Shown piece by piece: positions 8,101 through 15,544 of a stretch of DNA of 64,000 nucleotides (the stretch's first letter is position 1; each line of letters starts with the position of its first letter). The stretch comes from Globodera rostochiensis (lineage: Eukaryota > Nematoda > Chromadorea > Rhabditida > Heteroderidae). The position numbers and the translations under genes are program-made. The stretch covers positions 4,500,545-4,564,544 of the forward strand of contig JAEVLN010000006.1 in assembly GCA_018350325.1 (NCBI GenBank). Direction: 5' to 3'. The notes below the pieces were generated by a model that was not told where the DNA came from, did no database searches, and saw only the letters and a list, made by a program, of their open reading frames with translations.

Positions 8101-10712
8101 TTGTGGCCTCTTAATTTCGCAGATGCGTCAAAGACGGGTCTTACTTTTGTCGTGTTAGAAGTTTCTTTAATGACAGGATGGTGTGGGAGGTAATGAATGA
8201 TGTGATCAGATTTGAAACCAACGAGCTCGTTAACATCCGTAACCATTTGTTCTTGGAGAATGTGATTATAAGTACTCAATTGATTAGTTTTAATTAGTTG
8301 TTTGACGACATTACGTAATCTGCCAAAACATAAGCCAAAATTAGTGGGGAGGTCTGGATTTTCCTTTTTATATGGCCAACGAACAAAATATCGGCCCTTT
8401 TCAAAACTGACATTTTTATTGAAGTGAATAACAGCGGCGTCATCATCGCTGAGGTGGGGTGAGTCGGTTATGCCGATTGTTTCGAGTTCCCAGAATTTTT
8501 GTAAAAGTTTGTTGATGTCTTCCATTTTTTGCTTTTTTACGGCATGATAAATTTGTGTTTGCTCGATGGTTCCTTTGCCAGAAAAGATTTTTCCCAATTT
8601 TGTGTTAATTGAGTGAAAACCCGATGGGAGTGATTCGACGTGAGAGTGAGGGAGCATAAAGTTCCAATAATGGTCAATACCAATCAATAATTCAGGTCTA
8701 GTCTGTTCGACGGGTATTTTAATTCCATAGACATCGGTGAATTCTTTGGGTACAATTTTTGTAATATCGGTAATTTTTTCCACAGTTTGAAGATTCACTA
8801 TTTCCAATTTTTCATCTGTGGTTTTAATACCAACTTGCACAATTCTGGAGGGGGTTAACTTTGCTTTATCATGGTTAAAAGTGGAAATCAGCAGGGTTTT
8901 GTGCTCGATGGTGGGTAATTCAAGTTTATTTGCCAAATCTTCTGTAATATAACTTTTTTGTGATCCGTTATCAAAGAGGATGGCGGTGGTTTGACCAAAT
9001 TTTTTGTTTAAATTGACGATCGGAGCTTCGATGGTCATCAATAATTCTTCGTCGTTTGGTATTTGGGTTCCTGAATCATGATCCATGGACATGAAAGATT
9101 GTGTTTCTTCGACTTGATCAGCAGTTTGGACGATATTTGTTTTAGTTCTTTGCCATGTTGGTTTATCTTCTCTGGCCTTTTGAAAGCAGAGTAAGGTGTT
9201 ATGTTTCTTTTTGCAATTAAAACATAAATAAGTAGATTTACAATCTTCGATTCTGTGGCCTTTTCGCAAACAATTCATGCACAATTTTAATTCTTTTGCT
9301 CGGTCTGATCGGTGTTTTACATCCGCGAATGTTTTACAATTTTTTGATATATGATTATCCTTTTCGCAAAAACGGCAAAAAATTGTTTGACCAGAGTCTC
9401 TGTTCGTAAATTGATTGGATTGGATTTGAGCCAAGGGCAAAGGCCTTGCTTTAGTACTGAATGCCGATGTTGGAGTTGGTCGGTTTGGTGGATTATCCAA
9501 TGTCGGAGAGAATGGTCGTTGTGAGTTAGAGGCAAATTTTTGTATAAAAAGTTTAGGTCCATGATTTTGTGTTGGTCGATTAAATGGAGGAGGACGGGAC
9601 GGACGGTCCGAAGGTCGGTCCGAATCTTCTACTCTTTCGAGCTCTTCACGAGCTTGAGTGTGGTTATCGAGGAACTTCATTAACTGATTTGTCGAGAAAA
9701 TTTTGAATTTTTCGCGAATTTTTATTCGTAAGTTGGTTGGGAGTTTGGTTTCTATACTTTGTTTAATTTGGGGATGGTTGATGTCTTCTCCATGTGATTG
9801 CAACTGCAAGATTATACGATTAACGACAAGTATGAAATTTCGGAGTTCTCTTACGGATTCTGATGATTTTTTAATATTTCTTAATTCATTGTGCAGGTTT
9901 TCACGGATAAGGTTTTTGTTACCGTAACGAGATTTTAACAATTTTAAAACTGTTGGATAATTTGCATGGTTTAACGGGTAAGGATTGACCATATTGTAAG
10001 GTTCCCCGTGGAGGAGTCCTTTTAAGTACTTGAATTTTTGAATATTTGACAAATCGGGACTGATATGGACCGACGACGAAAAGTCGTCCCAGAACGATGA
10101 CCAGTCCGAGAATTTTCCATTAAAATGAGTGAGAGTCTGGGCGGGGAGTTTAATGTTTATTCGGTTCCTGGAGAAATTAACAGAGTCACGTGAATTGAAC
10201 TCGGAAGATCTCAGTTCATCTGTAAATTCATCTTCTCCTGAGTCTTCGTCCTCGGGTTCAGGAGCTTCTTCTTCATCTTCATCCGCTTCAACTTCGTCGT
10301 CAGAATCTGTATGGGATTTTTGGGATTCAGTGTTAAGTGTCTTTAACTTTCTTTTTACCTCAAGGTTAATATCCTTAAAGGTGTCCAACAAATCATCAGC
10401 TTGTCCGAGTGTGCTTAGATAGTCATGTTTTTCTTGGAAAATTCTTTGGACTTTTTGTTCAACCCTTTTTTCATCACCTTTTAATTGACTTAGCGATTTT
10501 TCCCATTTCTTATGTAATATCTTTAATTTTTCAAAATTAGGCTCCAAGTTTTTGATTTCCTTTTGAGTTTTTAAATAAATTTTCTCGCATTCTTTCGGAT
10601 TTTTTTCATCATACTCGTAGGTCCCGGATTCAAAATCCGTTTGAATTTTTTCGATATATTTTTTCAGGGTTCTGTTGAGGAGAGGAATCGCTGTTCGTAT
10701 TTTGCCTGACAT
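2043..10712 (-). CDS. BEL/Pao gag-pol-env polyprotein, 2,889 aa
   Basis: A single uninterrupted frame starts at ATG 10712 in good context. In order: Gag with N-terminal helix, acidic stretch (about 135-170) and DUF1759-type region (about 190-370); three zinc knuckles (about 446-506); A17-type aspartic protease with FDNGS (about 577); Pao reverse transcriptase with YVDN near 1014; RNase H (SDAS near 1180, SDSK near 1250); integrase with HHCC finger (about 1483-1525) and D,D,E near 1560, 1613 and 1665; a DUF5641-like end. Then an envelope: a hydrophobic signal (about 1930-1950), a Cys-rich first subunit, RNKR furin-type site (about 2165), a membrane segment (about 2278-2296), a second signal (about 2333-2355), a Cys-rich domain with GGWHCECF (about 2484) typical of phlebovirus Gc-like class II fusion proteins, and a final membrane anchor (about 2820-2848). 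The last roughly 24 residues are LTR-encoded. It appears intact. Confidence 0.95.
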   Translation of the reverse strand: MSGKIRTAIPLLNRTLKKYIEKIQTDFESGTYEYDEKNPKECEKIYLKTQKEIKNLEPNFEKLKILHKKWEKSLSQLKGDEKRVEQKVQRIFQEKHDYLSTLGQADDLLDTFKDINLEVKRKLKTLNTESQKSHTDSDDEVEADEDEEEAPEPEDEDSGEDEFTDELRSSEFNSRDSVNFSRNRINIKLPAQTLTHFNGKFSDWSSFWDDFSSSVHISPDLSNIQKFKYLKGLLHGEPYNMVNPYPLNHANYPTVLKLLKSRYGNKNLIRENLHNELRNIKKSSESVRELRNFILVVNRIILQLQSHGEDINHPQIKQSIETKLPTNLRIKIREKFKIFSTNQLMKFLDNHTQAREELERVEDSDRPSDRPSRPPPFNRPTQNHGPKLFIQKFASNSQRPFSPTLDNPPNRPTPTSAFSTKARPLPLAQIQSNQFTNRDSGQTIFCRFCEKDNHISKNCKTFADVKHRSDRAKELKLCMNCLRKGHRIEDCKSTYLCFNCKKKHNTLLCFQKAREDKPTWQRTKTNIVQTADQVEETQSFMSMDHDSGTQIPNDEELLMTIEAPIVNLNKKFGQTTAILFDNGSQKSYITEDLANKLELPTIEHKTLLISTFNHDKAKLTPSRIVQVGIKTTDEKLEIVNLQTVEKITDITKIVPKEFTDVYGIKIPVEQTRPELLIGIDHYWNFMLPHSHVESLPSGFHSINTKLGKIFSGKGTIEQTQIYHAVKKQKMEDINKLLQKFWELETIGITDSPHLSDDDAAVIHFNKNVSFEKGRYFVRWPYKKENPDLPTNFGLCFGRLRNVVKQLIKTNQLSTYNHILQEQMVTDVNELVGFKSDHIIHYLPHHPVIKETSNTTKVRPVFDASAKLRGHNSLNDQIFQGPKLLPDLCGMILRFRLKNFVLLGDLEKAFLRVGLNESDRDTTRFLWLKENSFKEIQRRPRELEIRDLEIRRFKRIPFGVNASPFLLTSVVNLHLSKINEHFDSFKNRQLSTELNISSKRKEFEQLCEELKENAYVDNFMMMCDDEKEIKFKHYWSKEIFKLASMNLREFVSNHDQSNKEIQRLEGAEIPKVTKMLGIKWDVNTDELKMTLNIPPINTDTTKRQILTLIARNFDPMGWISPAVLQFKLFFQRLWKANKTWDDKLNEEEISEWNSIAKSDEILIIRSPFIKPHQNFTQLHVFSDASELAFATAVYLQTYDKVNLVFSKTRLTPLKGLTIPKLELLGLLIAARAAKFLVKESKLTIDNILVWSDSKCVLSWVKSKKELPTFIKNRVSEIRQIMTEINLNFYYVKSSDNPADLASRGMTITELKNSALWWHGPKWLKMDKENWPPHSFENFNPEQENSSFFSFDDEIETTQINLTLNSTPVLFIEWSKFNSWQKLIQYAKVFLQFVHFKFKNSNKFNEKFDQNTFKNQLIVKLMAEKLLIRFIQKEMKPTPEEQRQLGIYQSSDDIYKCGGRLKNAQIQGIHPIFLPRKHKGTHLLIMDYHEHNLHSGTMTILAELRKIFWIPKARRIIDQIRKTCVYCRCYNAQPFKQPEMPPLPKSRVQMSGPFQNVGLDYMGPIQLKAFTDKCWILLLTCFTTRAIHLELVTSLSVDQFLNAFRRFISRKGTPKNVWSDNAAQLKLASKILPETLKLKEVLNDPTIKHYFLSEKINWHFSIELAPWQNGAIERLNLNVKSAMKKLIGRKLINFDSFHTLLCEIEALVNSRPLTFIYDDIDSYKILRPIDFILPHKNICIPPILEENEAKDPNFVFQPTSYDQKLELWKKSTTLLDGYWKIWTEEYIPSLRERYKTENKNPKLCNKSLPAINDVVLIHEDTPRALWKTGIIKSLFNGSDGLTRGASIELANKHTINRPLKLIYPLEITPNDSDFEETLVALTRLSTPKSIKNPPNLRKRKPEIAECSPDKSAPSQFVVNNPTKPSILFDIPSTSLTIITLLSLITACLSHPYKCPDNETSKLWETKFTTYCSNTGFIIKQNKRTSEFCFRHLSCVSGHIRFNYPPYCGPRCACPSWSHDCSFASSNTIPIKFEHSIPPHSFLPPLFSTVCSFIRTNSCSKAYRKFFNTIMLINHSIFFVHNLNLIHSQTNSKDDFRCLGEGNLTIGTPIYCQKYPCIKQTYGTKFCYYEPYEKTYYIKSENEKILIKAWGNVKLKYYTFAHSEHPQSRNKRAANDSKFENLIKCVTGGVMIYSITDVKELRLFTGDYSVVIKNLLQEKEIVSFPVSIIAKVYNITLQFVKTKGPSENKYISCQASPVCELITCQLCMEYIRNPQCIGQVHWALILATLLLTLYIITLSLKIIKLIFSIIHRIFQCLHNCCRGKQKKMKIIKSKRKPLILLTLFISAFIPLLNIPEITACDETTNLVAGTNDCAVSQDGHIECTYDQTTQISVTPEHMTCLKLQNTKTNKTMETLQIVIDSLAIVCDEKSEYFMRNYQLSSSSQKRCSGSGDCTGQFCQKLTMSQRNPGVSKYANDQPGYSYCVPSCGGWHCECFLAVDGCLFYRTYAEPKDNNLYEVIKCPSWTILASTKLSFDNKQAFLMELKPGILTHHGNSNDKSISVTLTSTSIPPTPLFGSKFIIDRTNDKIIIVDNDHLLTNSLRCENKAKATNFQCTFPPEACQCHGGDSIVHCECEENPLPKMFQKSENLLPLDTQGARVYFESQLKAKIRQTSALQMQITLKGHKVKAIYDKNTCTITTKSLEGCYSCSNGANWTLSCKTDFGTALANVQCPSQKIQIHCDTKGNPQQIQLNYHNETIKESCSVTCPDGTTTITLEAKLIYIVQQDKKSVVTNNSVEEPITGTTFDQVSEILKFISSFLQFNWLQILIAIMFLIFLIFFIPFILPFIYSICCSRKKRQIRPKAPRFGSVASTRNLTKLVKNLKNKNKNNKKL
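2119..2134 (-). promoter_or_regulatory. Position of polypurine tract; short purine run within a hairpin
   Basis: The bases abutting the 3' LTR read CTCCCCGTTTCGGGAG on the - strand. Only the last six (CGGGAG) are purines. The outer CTCCC and GGGAG can pair around the centre. This is a weak polypurine tract, and the segment is also coding for the C-terminus of the polyprotein. Confidence 0.4.
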
Positions 10713-10718
10713 TTTAAT

Positions 10719-11429
10719 TTAAAAAATGTACTTGTGTTTGGAGAGAACTAAGATTGGATGTGAAGTAAAAGGAGTCCAAGGAAATTTGATTTGTTTTTTC
10801 AAATAAGTCTCTATTCGTGAAAGGAAATTGGAGACTTTGATTTTTCGTTCTTCGGTAGAGACGGCTTGCGAATGTACTACGTCGTGTATTAGCGAACCTA
10901 GGATTGTGCTAGTAATTTCTTCCGCGATAATTTCAGAAAATAATTTTATTTTACTTGATGAGATATTTCTTTTAGGTATTACAGTAAGAGCAATAGTGAT
11001 GGAGAGGCGGATCTTTGATGAGTTAAATTTGAATGGTTTTATTTTAATTCTGTTATCTTGGTTGAGTGAAAAGGAAGTGTGCAGTGGTTCAAAAGAGTGA
11101 TCACCGTAAAAGTTTTGGTACTCAATTTGATTATTTTCTTCTAAATTAGGATCAAAAAATGGTAGGGTGAAGGTTGGTCGGGGTTCAAAATTTGGTGGCA
11201 ATTCCGTATTATCAAATGCACTATCTAGTTCGTTAAATTCAGTGCCTTCAAGTTCGATTATGTTTCCTTGGAATACAAAATCCTCTTCGGGGATAATTAT
11301 TGGGTCTTCAAATTCGGCGAAAAATTCGTCTTCTTGGTCGAAATTTATAAGATTAAATCGGGGGTTTGAGTTTTCAGGAGTGTCGTTGGGGTGTTTTCGG
11401 CACAGTTTGACGGTTTGTTTATTGAGTTT
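10719..11429 (-). CDS. BEL internal ORF B, acidic then mixed, in frame with A and gag
   Basis: The frame opens directly after the TAA at 11430-11432 and is open for 236 codons to TAA 10719-10721. Six bases later, in the same frame, comes the gag ATG (10712). No convincing ATG lies near its start; TTG at 11201 is only an internal codon. The first half is rich in D/E (for example INFDQEDEFFAEFEDP); the second half has basic and hydrophobic stretches. No known domain. With ORF A it forms a chain of same-frame ORFs separated by single TAA codons. Confidence 0.4.
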   Translation of the reverse strand, partial: KLNKQTVKLCRKHPNDTPENSNPRFNLINFDQEDEFFAEFEDPIIIPEEDFVFQGNIIELEGTEFNELDSAFDNTELPPNFEPRPTFTLPFFDPNLEENNQIEYQNFYGDHSFEPLHTSFSLNQDNRIKIKPFKFNSSKIRLSITIALTVIPKRNISSSKIKLFSEIIAEEITSTILGSLIHDVVHSQAVSTEERKIKVSNFLSRIETYLKKQIKFPWTPFTSHPILVLSKHKYIF

Positions 11430-11822
11430 TTAAGGATTAGTACGAGAGATTTCTCGTTGGATTTCTTCAGCACAACGTCTCAAACGGTCTGATTCAATTT
11501 TTAAGTCTACGGCGTAACTTTGGGATATGCTGGGGGTCAATAATTTAATTTTAGTGTACTCGAGCTGGTCTTTGATTCTTAGAAGGACAGGGTTTGGTTT
11601 GACCGATATCTCTTTAATTGATGGGGAAACGTTAAGGGTTGGTTTTAAAGGGTTAATTTTGAGTTTAAATTTTACTCCACTTTGAGTTATAAACTTTAAG
11701 TTTTGGTTTGGTTTTATCCCAATTTTTGTTTTCTTCACCTTTGGTTTCAACTCAATTATTTTTCCCAATTTCTTTTGAATTCTGCTTCGCAATAAAAAGG
11801 TTGGTTTTAACAATTTATATCT
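11430..11822 (-). CDS. BEL internal ORF A, basic, no ATG
   Basis: The frame opens after TGA 11823-11825 and runs to TAA 11430-11432 (130 codons). It has no methionine. The product is lysine-rich (for example KLGKIIELKPKVKKTK) and resembles no family I recognise. The next ORF continues in exactly the same frame after the TAA, and gag-pol-env lies in that frame too. Expression would need splicing, frameshift from the upstream ORF, or a non-AUG start. It may instead be untranslated. Confidence 0.35.
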   Translation of the reverse strand, partial: RYKLLKPTFLLRSRIQKKLGKIIELKPKVKKTKIGIKPNQNLKFITQSGVKFKLKINPLKPTLNVSPSIKEISVKPNPVLLRIKDQLEYTKIKLLTPSISQSYAVDLKIESDRLRRCAEEIQREISRTNP

Positions 11823-11883
11823 TCAACAGTTTGTCAACACGGCAATGAATTCTGCTTCGCAAAAATAAAGAATGAAAAATTGG

Positions 11884-12704
11884 TCACAGATCACAAGATG
11901 ATAATTCAGTTGATTTCGACACACTTTCTTCGTCTTCTTCAACGGGTAAGTCGAACAGTTTGTTGAGAAATTTTGATGTATTTAATTGGGCCTCCAGGAA
12001 ACGATTGTGGTGCTCAATGTTTTGTTGCAGCTGTTCAAAAAGGATGGTCAACTTGTCTTTTCCACTCTTCGTATTGTAGACTGGGCTTGTGAGGATTTTT
12101 TTGATTTCAGTCAACACTCGGGAGTTGTAATGGGAAGCCCTTTTGGCCTTAGTAATAGCCGTACGAATTCGTTGGGTTTGGCGGGATAGGACGGTGAGTT
12201 TTTTGTTGTGTTGTTCAGCGATCTCTCGCTTTGTGGCGTCGATGAGTTTTTGTTGATTGTCTCGGATTTCTTCAATTTTATCAAGAGTTTCAAAATTGGA
12301 GTTTGGTGGCTCAAATGTGCTAAAAAAGTCAGGTGGATCAAGTTCAATAATTGGAATAGTCGAAGATTTTTCCAGGGATTTGGTTGTTTGAATCAAATCC
12401 TTTTCGTTGTTTTGCTTAACGGTAGTTTTAACGGTCTCAATAATCCGTTTTAATCTCTTAGCCTGCACTTGATTTTCTCGTTCAATAGTGTTTAATAGAG
12501 TAGAAGATTTGTTAGCCGGAGTAGTGGGTTTATCGGTTAATAGAGTAGAGGATTTGTTGGTCGGAGTAGTGGGTTTGTCGGTTAATAGAGTAGTGGGTTT
12601 ATCGGTTAATAGAGTAGTGGGTTTATCGGTGGGTTTGTCAATTTTGGGTGGGGCAGCTTCAATATCAATTGCAGGACGTGATGCGCTTCTTGTGGATCGT
12701 TTCA
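11884..12704 (-). CDS. BEL accessory ORF, coiled-coil protein of about 274 aa; ATG made by splicing
   Basis: The frame is open from about 12720 to the TGA at 11884 and contains no methionine codon. The proposed leader splice supplies one, giving a start MKRSTRSAS. The N-terminus is basic. Residues about 20-70 hold tandem DKPTTLL / NKSSTLL units, visible in the DNA as repeats of about 30-36 bp. The remainder is charged and helical (for example EEIRDNQQKLIDATKREI), and the end is acidic with many serines. I know no family for it. Its place, first in the transcript, suggests a structural or accessory product. The alternative that it is an unused leader is less likely given 270 open codons in a young element. 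Confidence 0.55.
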
Positions 12705-12817
12705 CTGAACAAGGAATAGGGTTATTTTAGTTGTTAGGTTTTTGTTATTTATTTTAAAAAAAAAAATTTTTTTTTTTTTTCCCTTTCTTGAGGTAGTTGA
12801 CCCTCAGGAAAGCTCAC
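12705..12817 (-). other. Predicted 113-bp leader intron of the BEL element
   Basis: On the - strand the donor is AAAA|GTGAGC (G at 12817) and the acceptor is CCTTGTTCAG|TGAAACG (G at 12705). A CTAAC-type branch sequence and T-rich DNA lie before the acceptor. Joining 12818 to 12704 makes ATCAAA-ATG-AAACGATCC. This creates a well-placed ATG (A at -3) in frame with the 273-codon ORF, which has no ATG of its own. The leader from about 13270 to 12818 contains no ATG on this strand. Confidence 0.55.
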
Positions 12818-12975
12818 TTTTGATGATGGTTTTTGAATGGACAGAAGATTGGTCTCGTGCCGCTCGGAGTTCAGCGGGAGTCAGTGGCTTTTTTTGCAGA
12901 TGACCGCTTCTTCGCAGCTTCTCACACAGTTGTTGTTGGACAGAAGACCGGCTTTTATTTGGAAGTTCAGTCGTC

Positions 12976-12993
12976 CCGGGTCGCGTTGCACCA
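12976..12993 (-). promoter_or_regulatory. Candidate tRNA primer-binding site
   Basis: Three bases after the 5' LTR the - strand reads TGGTGCAACGCGACCCGG. A site starting TGG close to the LTR matches the CCA end of a tRNA. I could not assign the tRNA by eye. Confidence 0.55.
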
Positions 12994-13500
12994 CTTTGTC
13001 GCCTTCGGACAAATTTAGCTCTTTTGGGTGGAGGGAAGCTGAGGAAGACTGCTAATTTAACAGCGGATGAGTCGAGAGGACGAAAGGGGGTTGGGGTGGT
13101 TTGGAGGGCCCTCTGTTTCACGGGGGAAGCCAGTGGCAGTTGTCAGAGGGGATGTGTCGCGTTTAATTTTTGATGACCCGAAGAGGCGATAATTTGAGAC
13201 AATTTATTCTTTTTGGGGGTACCTCAAACTTGGGTAATTAAACCGCTCGGACGATGGGGATGAAATGGGACATGCGCGAAAAGGAGGACGGCACAAAATG
13301 GGGGGGGGGGGGGAGTTGAACAATGGGGTAAATGAGTGAAAATGTGGGGGGTAAATGGGGGGGGGGAGGGGAATTTAGGGAAAATGTGATGGGGACAAAT
13401 GGGGTGGGGAAGGAGGAGGTAACAACGGCACTTGGACGAGGGCGGATGAGCGGGCACGTCCGAGGGGCACGTCCGAGAATGGGGCCGGCGGACGGTGTAC

Positions 13501-13581
13501 ACGAGCGGGGCCAATGGCGGGTAGGGCACGAGCGGGGCCAATGGCGGGCAGGGCACATGAGCGGGGCCAATGGCGGGTGGC
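13501..13581. repeat. Triple 27-bp repeat with CCAAT cores in the LTR
   Basis: Three tandem units each contain GAGCGGGGCCAATGGCGGG. Each has a CCAAT motif on the + strand, which reads ATTGG on the transcribed strand. The same array is in the 3' LTR at about 1534-1614. Just upstream of it, GGGCACGTCCGAG is repeated twice. Possible factor-binding cluster; function not shown. Confidence 0.6.
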
Positions 13582-13631
13582 GAACAAATGTGTTCCAGTT
13601 GAAATGTGGTGTGAAGGTGATTTGGCTGGGC

Positions 13632-13638
13632 TTTTATA
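13632..13638 (-). promoter_or_regulatory. TATA box of the BEL 5' LTR
   Basis: On the - strand the sequence is GGCTATAAAAGCCC. It lies about 450 bp from the U3 end, in a normal place for an LTR promoter. The CCAAT-type repeats (13501-13581) lie downstream of it, so they would act from inside R or serve another purpose. Confidence 0.7.
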
Positions 13639-14085
13639 GCCTCTTTTCTACGGTGCCAACGTTTTTGTTTACTATTAAAATTGGTTTGTCCTAATTTTGA
13701 TTCACACTTTTTGCCCATTTTGCCCGTTTTATTTCTATAACATTTCATTTCTTTCCGTAACCTTTCTCAAATTTTGTTTTGTTCCTTCCTTTTTGCCACT
13801 TTAGATTATTCATTTCAATAAATTTTAATATCATTTTTTTGTCCGACATTTGTCGGCCCACTTTTTGTTATTTTCCTATTGTTGTTTTGCACTTTTTGTG
13901 CACAATTTATTTTACATGAATGCTTATTCATTTTTTCTCGCCCTTTCCATTCATTCATTTATTTCTTTCATTCATTTATCTTATTTATTTCATTTCAATT
14001 TTTATTAATTTATAATTTTTTATTATTTTTATTTTTATTCTTTAAATTTTTAACTAATTTAGTCAAATTTCGCGTGCTCGCGACA

Positions 14086-14090
14086 GGCGG
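14086..14090. repeat. Target site duplication, BEL element (right copy)
   Basis: GGCGG follows the LTR end CA at 14085 and matches 1021-1025 exactly, fixing both boundaries of the insertion. Confidence 0.93.
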
Positions 14091-15461
14091 AACCCACCGA
14101 TCAAATCTCGTGGTTCTCCTGAAAAAATTTCAAGAAGTTGAAGGCTTGCCCGCGAAAAAATTCCAATGGTACCTTTTTTTGTGGCGTAACCTTTAAAGAT
14201 GATTTACAGGACGTTTGCACCAGATGGAACAGCACATTTCTAATGATCAATACTTTTTTGGAAATGAAAAATGCGTTGTTAAAAACAGATGATTATCTGA
14301 GGGAAATTTCGGATCTCCAAAGACGCCCAACAAATTTTTCACAAAATGAATGGAACAATTTGAAACGTTTGGCAGAAAATCTTGAGCCGCTCAGCAGAGA
14401 AGATTTTGTTATAATTGGAGAATATGCAAAGTGCTCAAAGTTTTTCATGTGGAAACTTGCAGGGTGGGTTCTTTTCAAATTTTTTGTTTTGAAAACATAA
14501 AAATTAAGCTATCGCAAGAGCAGTCCACAGCTTCAGCGTATATTCCGACTGCAAAAAAGATTTTGTTATTTTTGCGAGAAAGGCGTTGTCGGAATGCGGA
14601 TGTCCAAATGATAAATTTGGCACAAAATTTGCAAGTTCGTTTGGCGGCAATTGAATCAAACAAAATATTGAGACTCTCCATGTTGGTTGATCCCCGATTC
14701 GCATTTGATGAAAATTTTTTACTTGGCTTTGAATGGGAAATTTTGGAGGACGAATTCATTCATTTAATTATCAGAGGTGAATTTGAAAATTTAATTGATT
14801 TATATTTGTATCTGATTACCTAATCTAAGAAAAAGACAGTGTCAGTACAACAACAGTTGCCGAAGCAAGAACGACTGCTAGAATATGATCAGGAGTTTGC
14901 TGAGGTCGGAATTGATCCTTTGGACGAAGATTCGATGGATATTGATTTGTGGGCGCGTGACGTTAGATCGCCATCGGCTCTTTCCCAAAAATCAACGGAT
15001 TCGCAGAGAGAATTAAAATCTGCTTATAAAGTAACAATTGGAATTCTTTAAAAACTGATGAGTAGTTGTTTCAGGCTGAATTCAATCTTTTCCGATGGAA
15101 TTGTTCGACTGGAGAGGGATGAAAATGTTTTTAATGGTGGAGCAACAACAAATCGTTTTCCTTTGATTGCTGAGGCCAAACGTTTTTTGTCAGTTCCTGC
15201 CACTTCTGTAAGCAGTGAGAGGACATTTTCAATGGCAGGGCTCCTTTATGCAAACACGTTAAGGAACAGGTTCAAAATTATTGACTTACGGTATCATCAT
15301 ATTTATTAAGGCTGGGCGCAAAAATGGCGGAAAATTTGATGCTTATTAAATCCAGCTTAAAGAAAACCATGCTCGCGCCAAGTGTTGAGCCAGATGATGA
15401 TGAATTAGACAACAAAGAAGAAATTGAAGAAAATGTACTTAGGCAACAGCAAATTGATTAA
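14086..15461 (+). pseudogene. hAT transposase, C-terminal half with dimerisation domain
   Basis: This continues the transposase cut at 1025. The frame entering at 14086 runs to a stop near 14192. A run of seven T around 14172 appears to shift frame, after which the motif DVCTRWNSTF is read. Further on are a DPRF motif (about 14690) and the C-terminal hAT dimerisation block, RFPLIAEAKRFLSVPATS followed by SSERTFS (about 15155-15235). A predicted 41-bp intron (15270-15310) joins RNR to LGAKMAENLMLIKSS, and the stop is at 15459-15461 after an acidic tail. Several breaks (14192, about 14500, 14820, 15050) mean no intact protein can be made, so this is a decayed copy. Confidence 0.75.
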
Positions 15462-15544
15462 AAATGTTGAGAAATTTTTTTAAATAAAACGCAAGTGTTA
15501 AAAAATTGGTTGCAAAAATTACGATTGAAAATCAAAAGGGTCCC

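Larger units (their letters stand above)
1026..14085 (-). mobile_element. BEL/Pao LTR retrotransposon with envelope (endogenous-retrovirus-like)
   Basis: The element is 13,060 bp and lies on the - strand. It has 1.09-kb LTRs that start TGTCGC and end GCGACA, perfect 6-bp inverted ends, and a 5-bp target duplication. Internal order in the transcribed direction is: primer site, three small frames without ATG (12704-10719), then one 2,889-codon frame for gag-pol-env (10712-2043). The LTRs differ by about one substitution (1119 against 13090) plus G-run length changes, so the insertion is recent. The phlebovirus-type glycoprotein places it with the nematode Cer7/Cer13-like BEL elements. It is inserted in a hAT transposase gene. 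Confidence 0.96.
12997..14085 (-). repeat. 5' LTR of the BEL element
   Basis: This 1,089-bp LTR carries the promoter for the - strand transcript. The TATA box is at 13632-13638, so the start of R should lie near 13605. The poly(A) signal is at 13203-13208. It differs from the 3' LTR by about one base plus length changes in poly-G tracts, as expected of LTRs made identical at insertion. Confidence 0.96.

Noticed and set aside
14162..14191. A 30-bp GT..AG segment as an intron to explain the break in the hAT transposase
   Set aside because: Removing it creates a stop codon; a one-base shift in the T7 run explains the frame change better.
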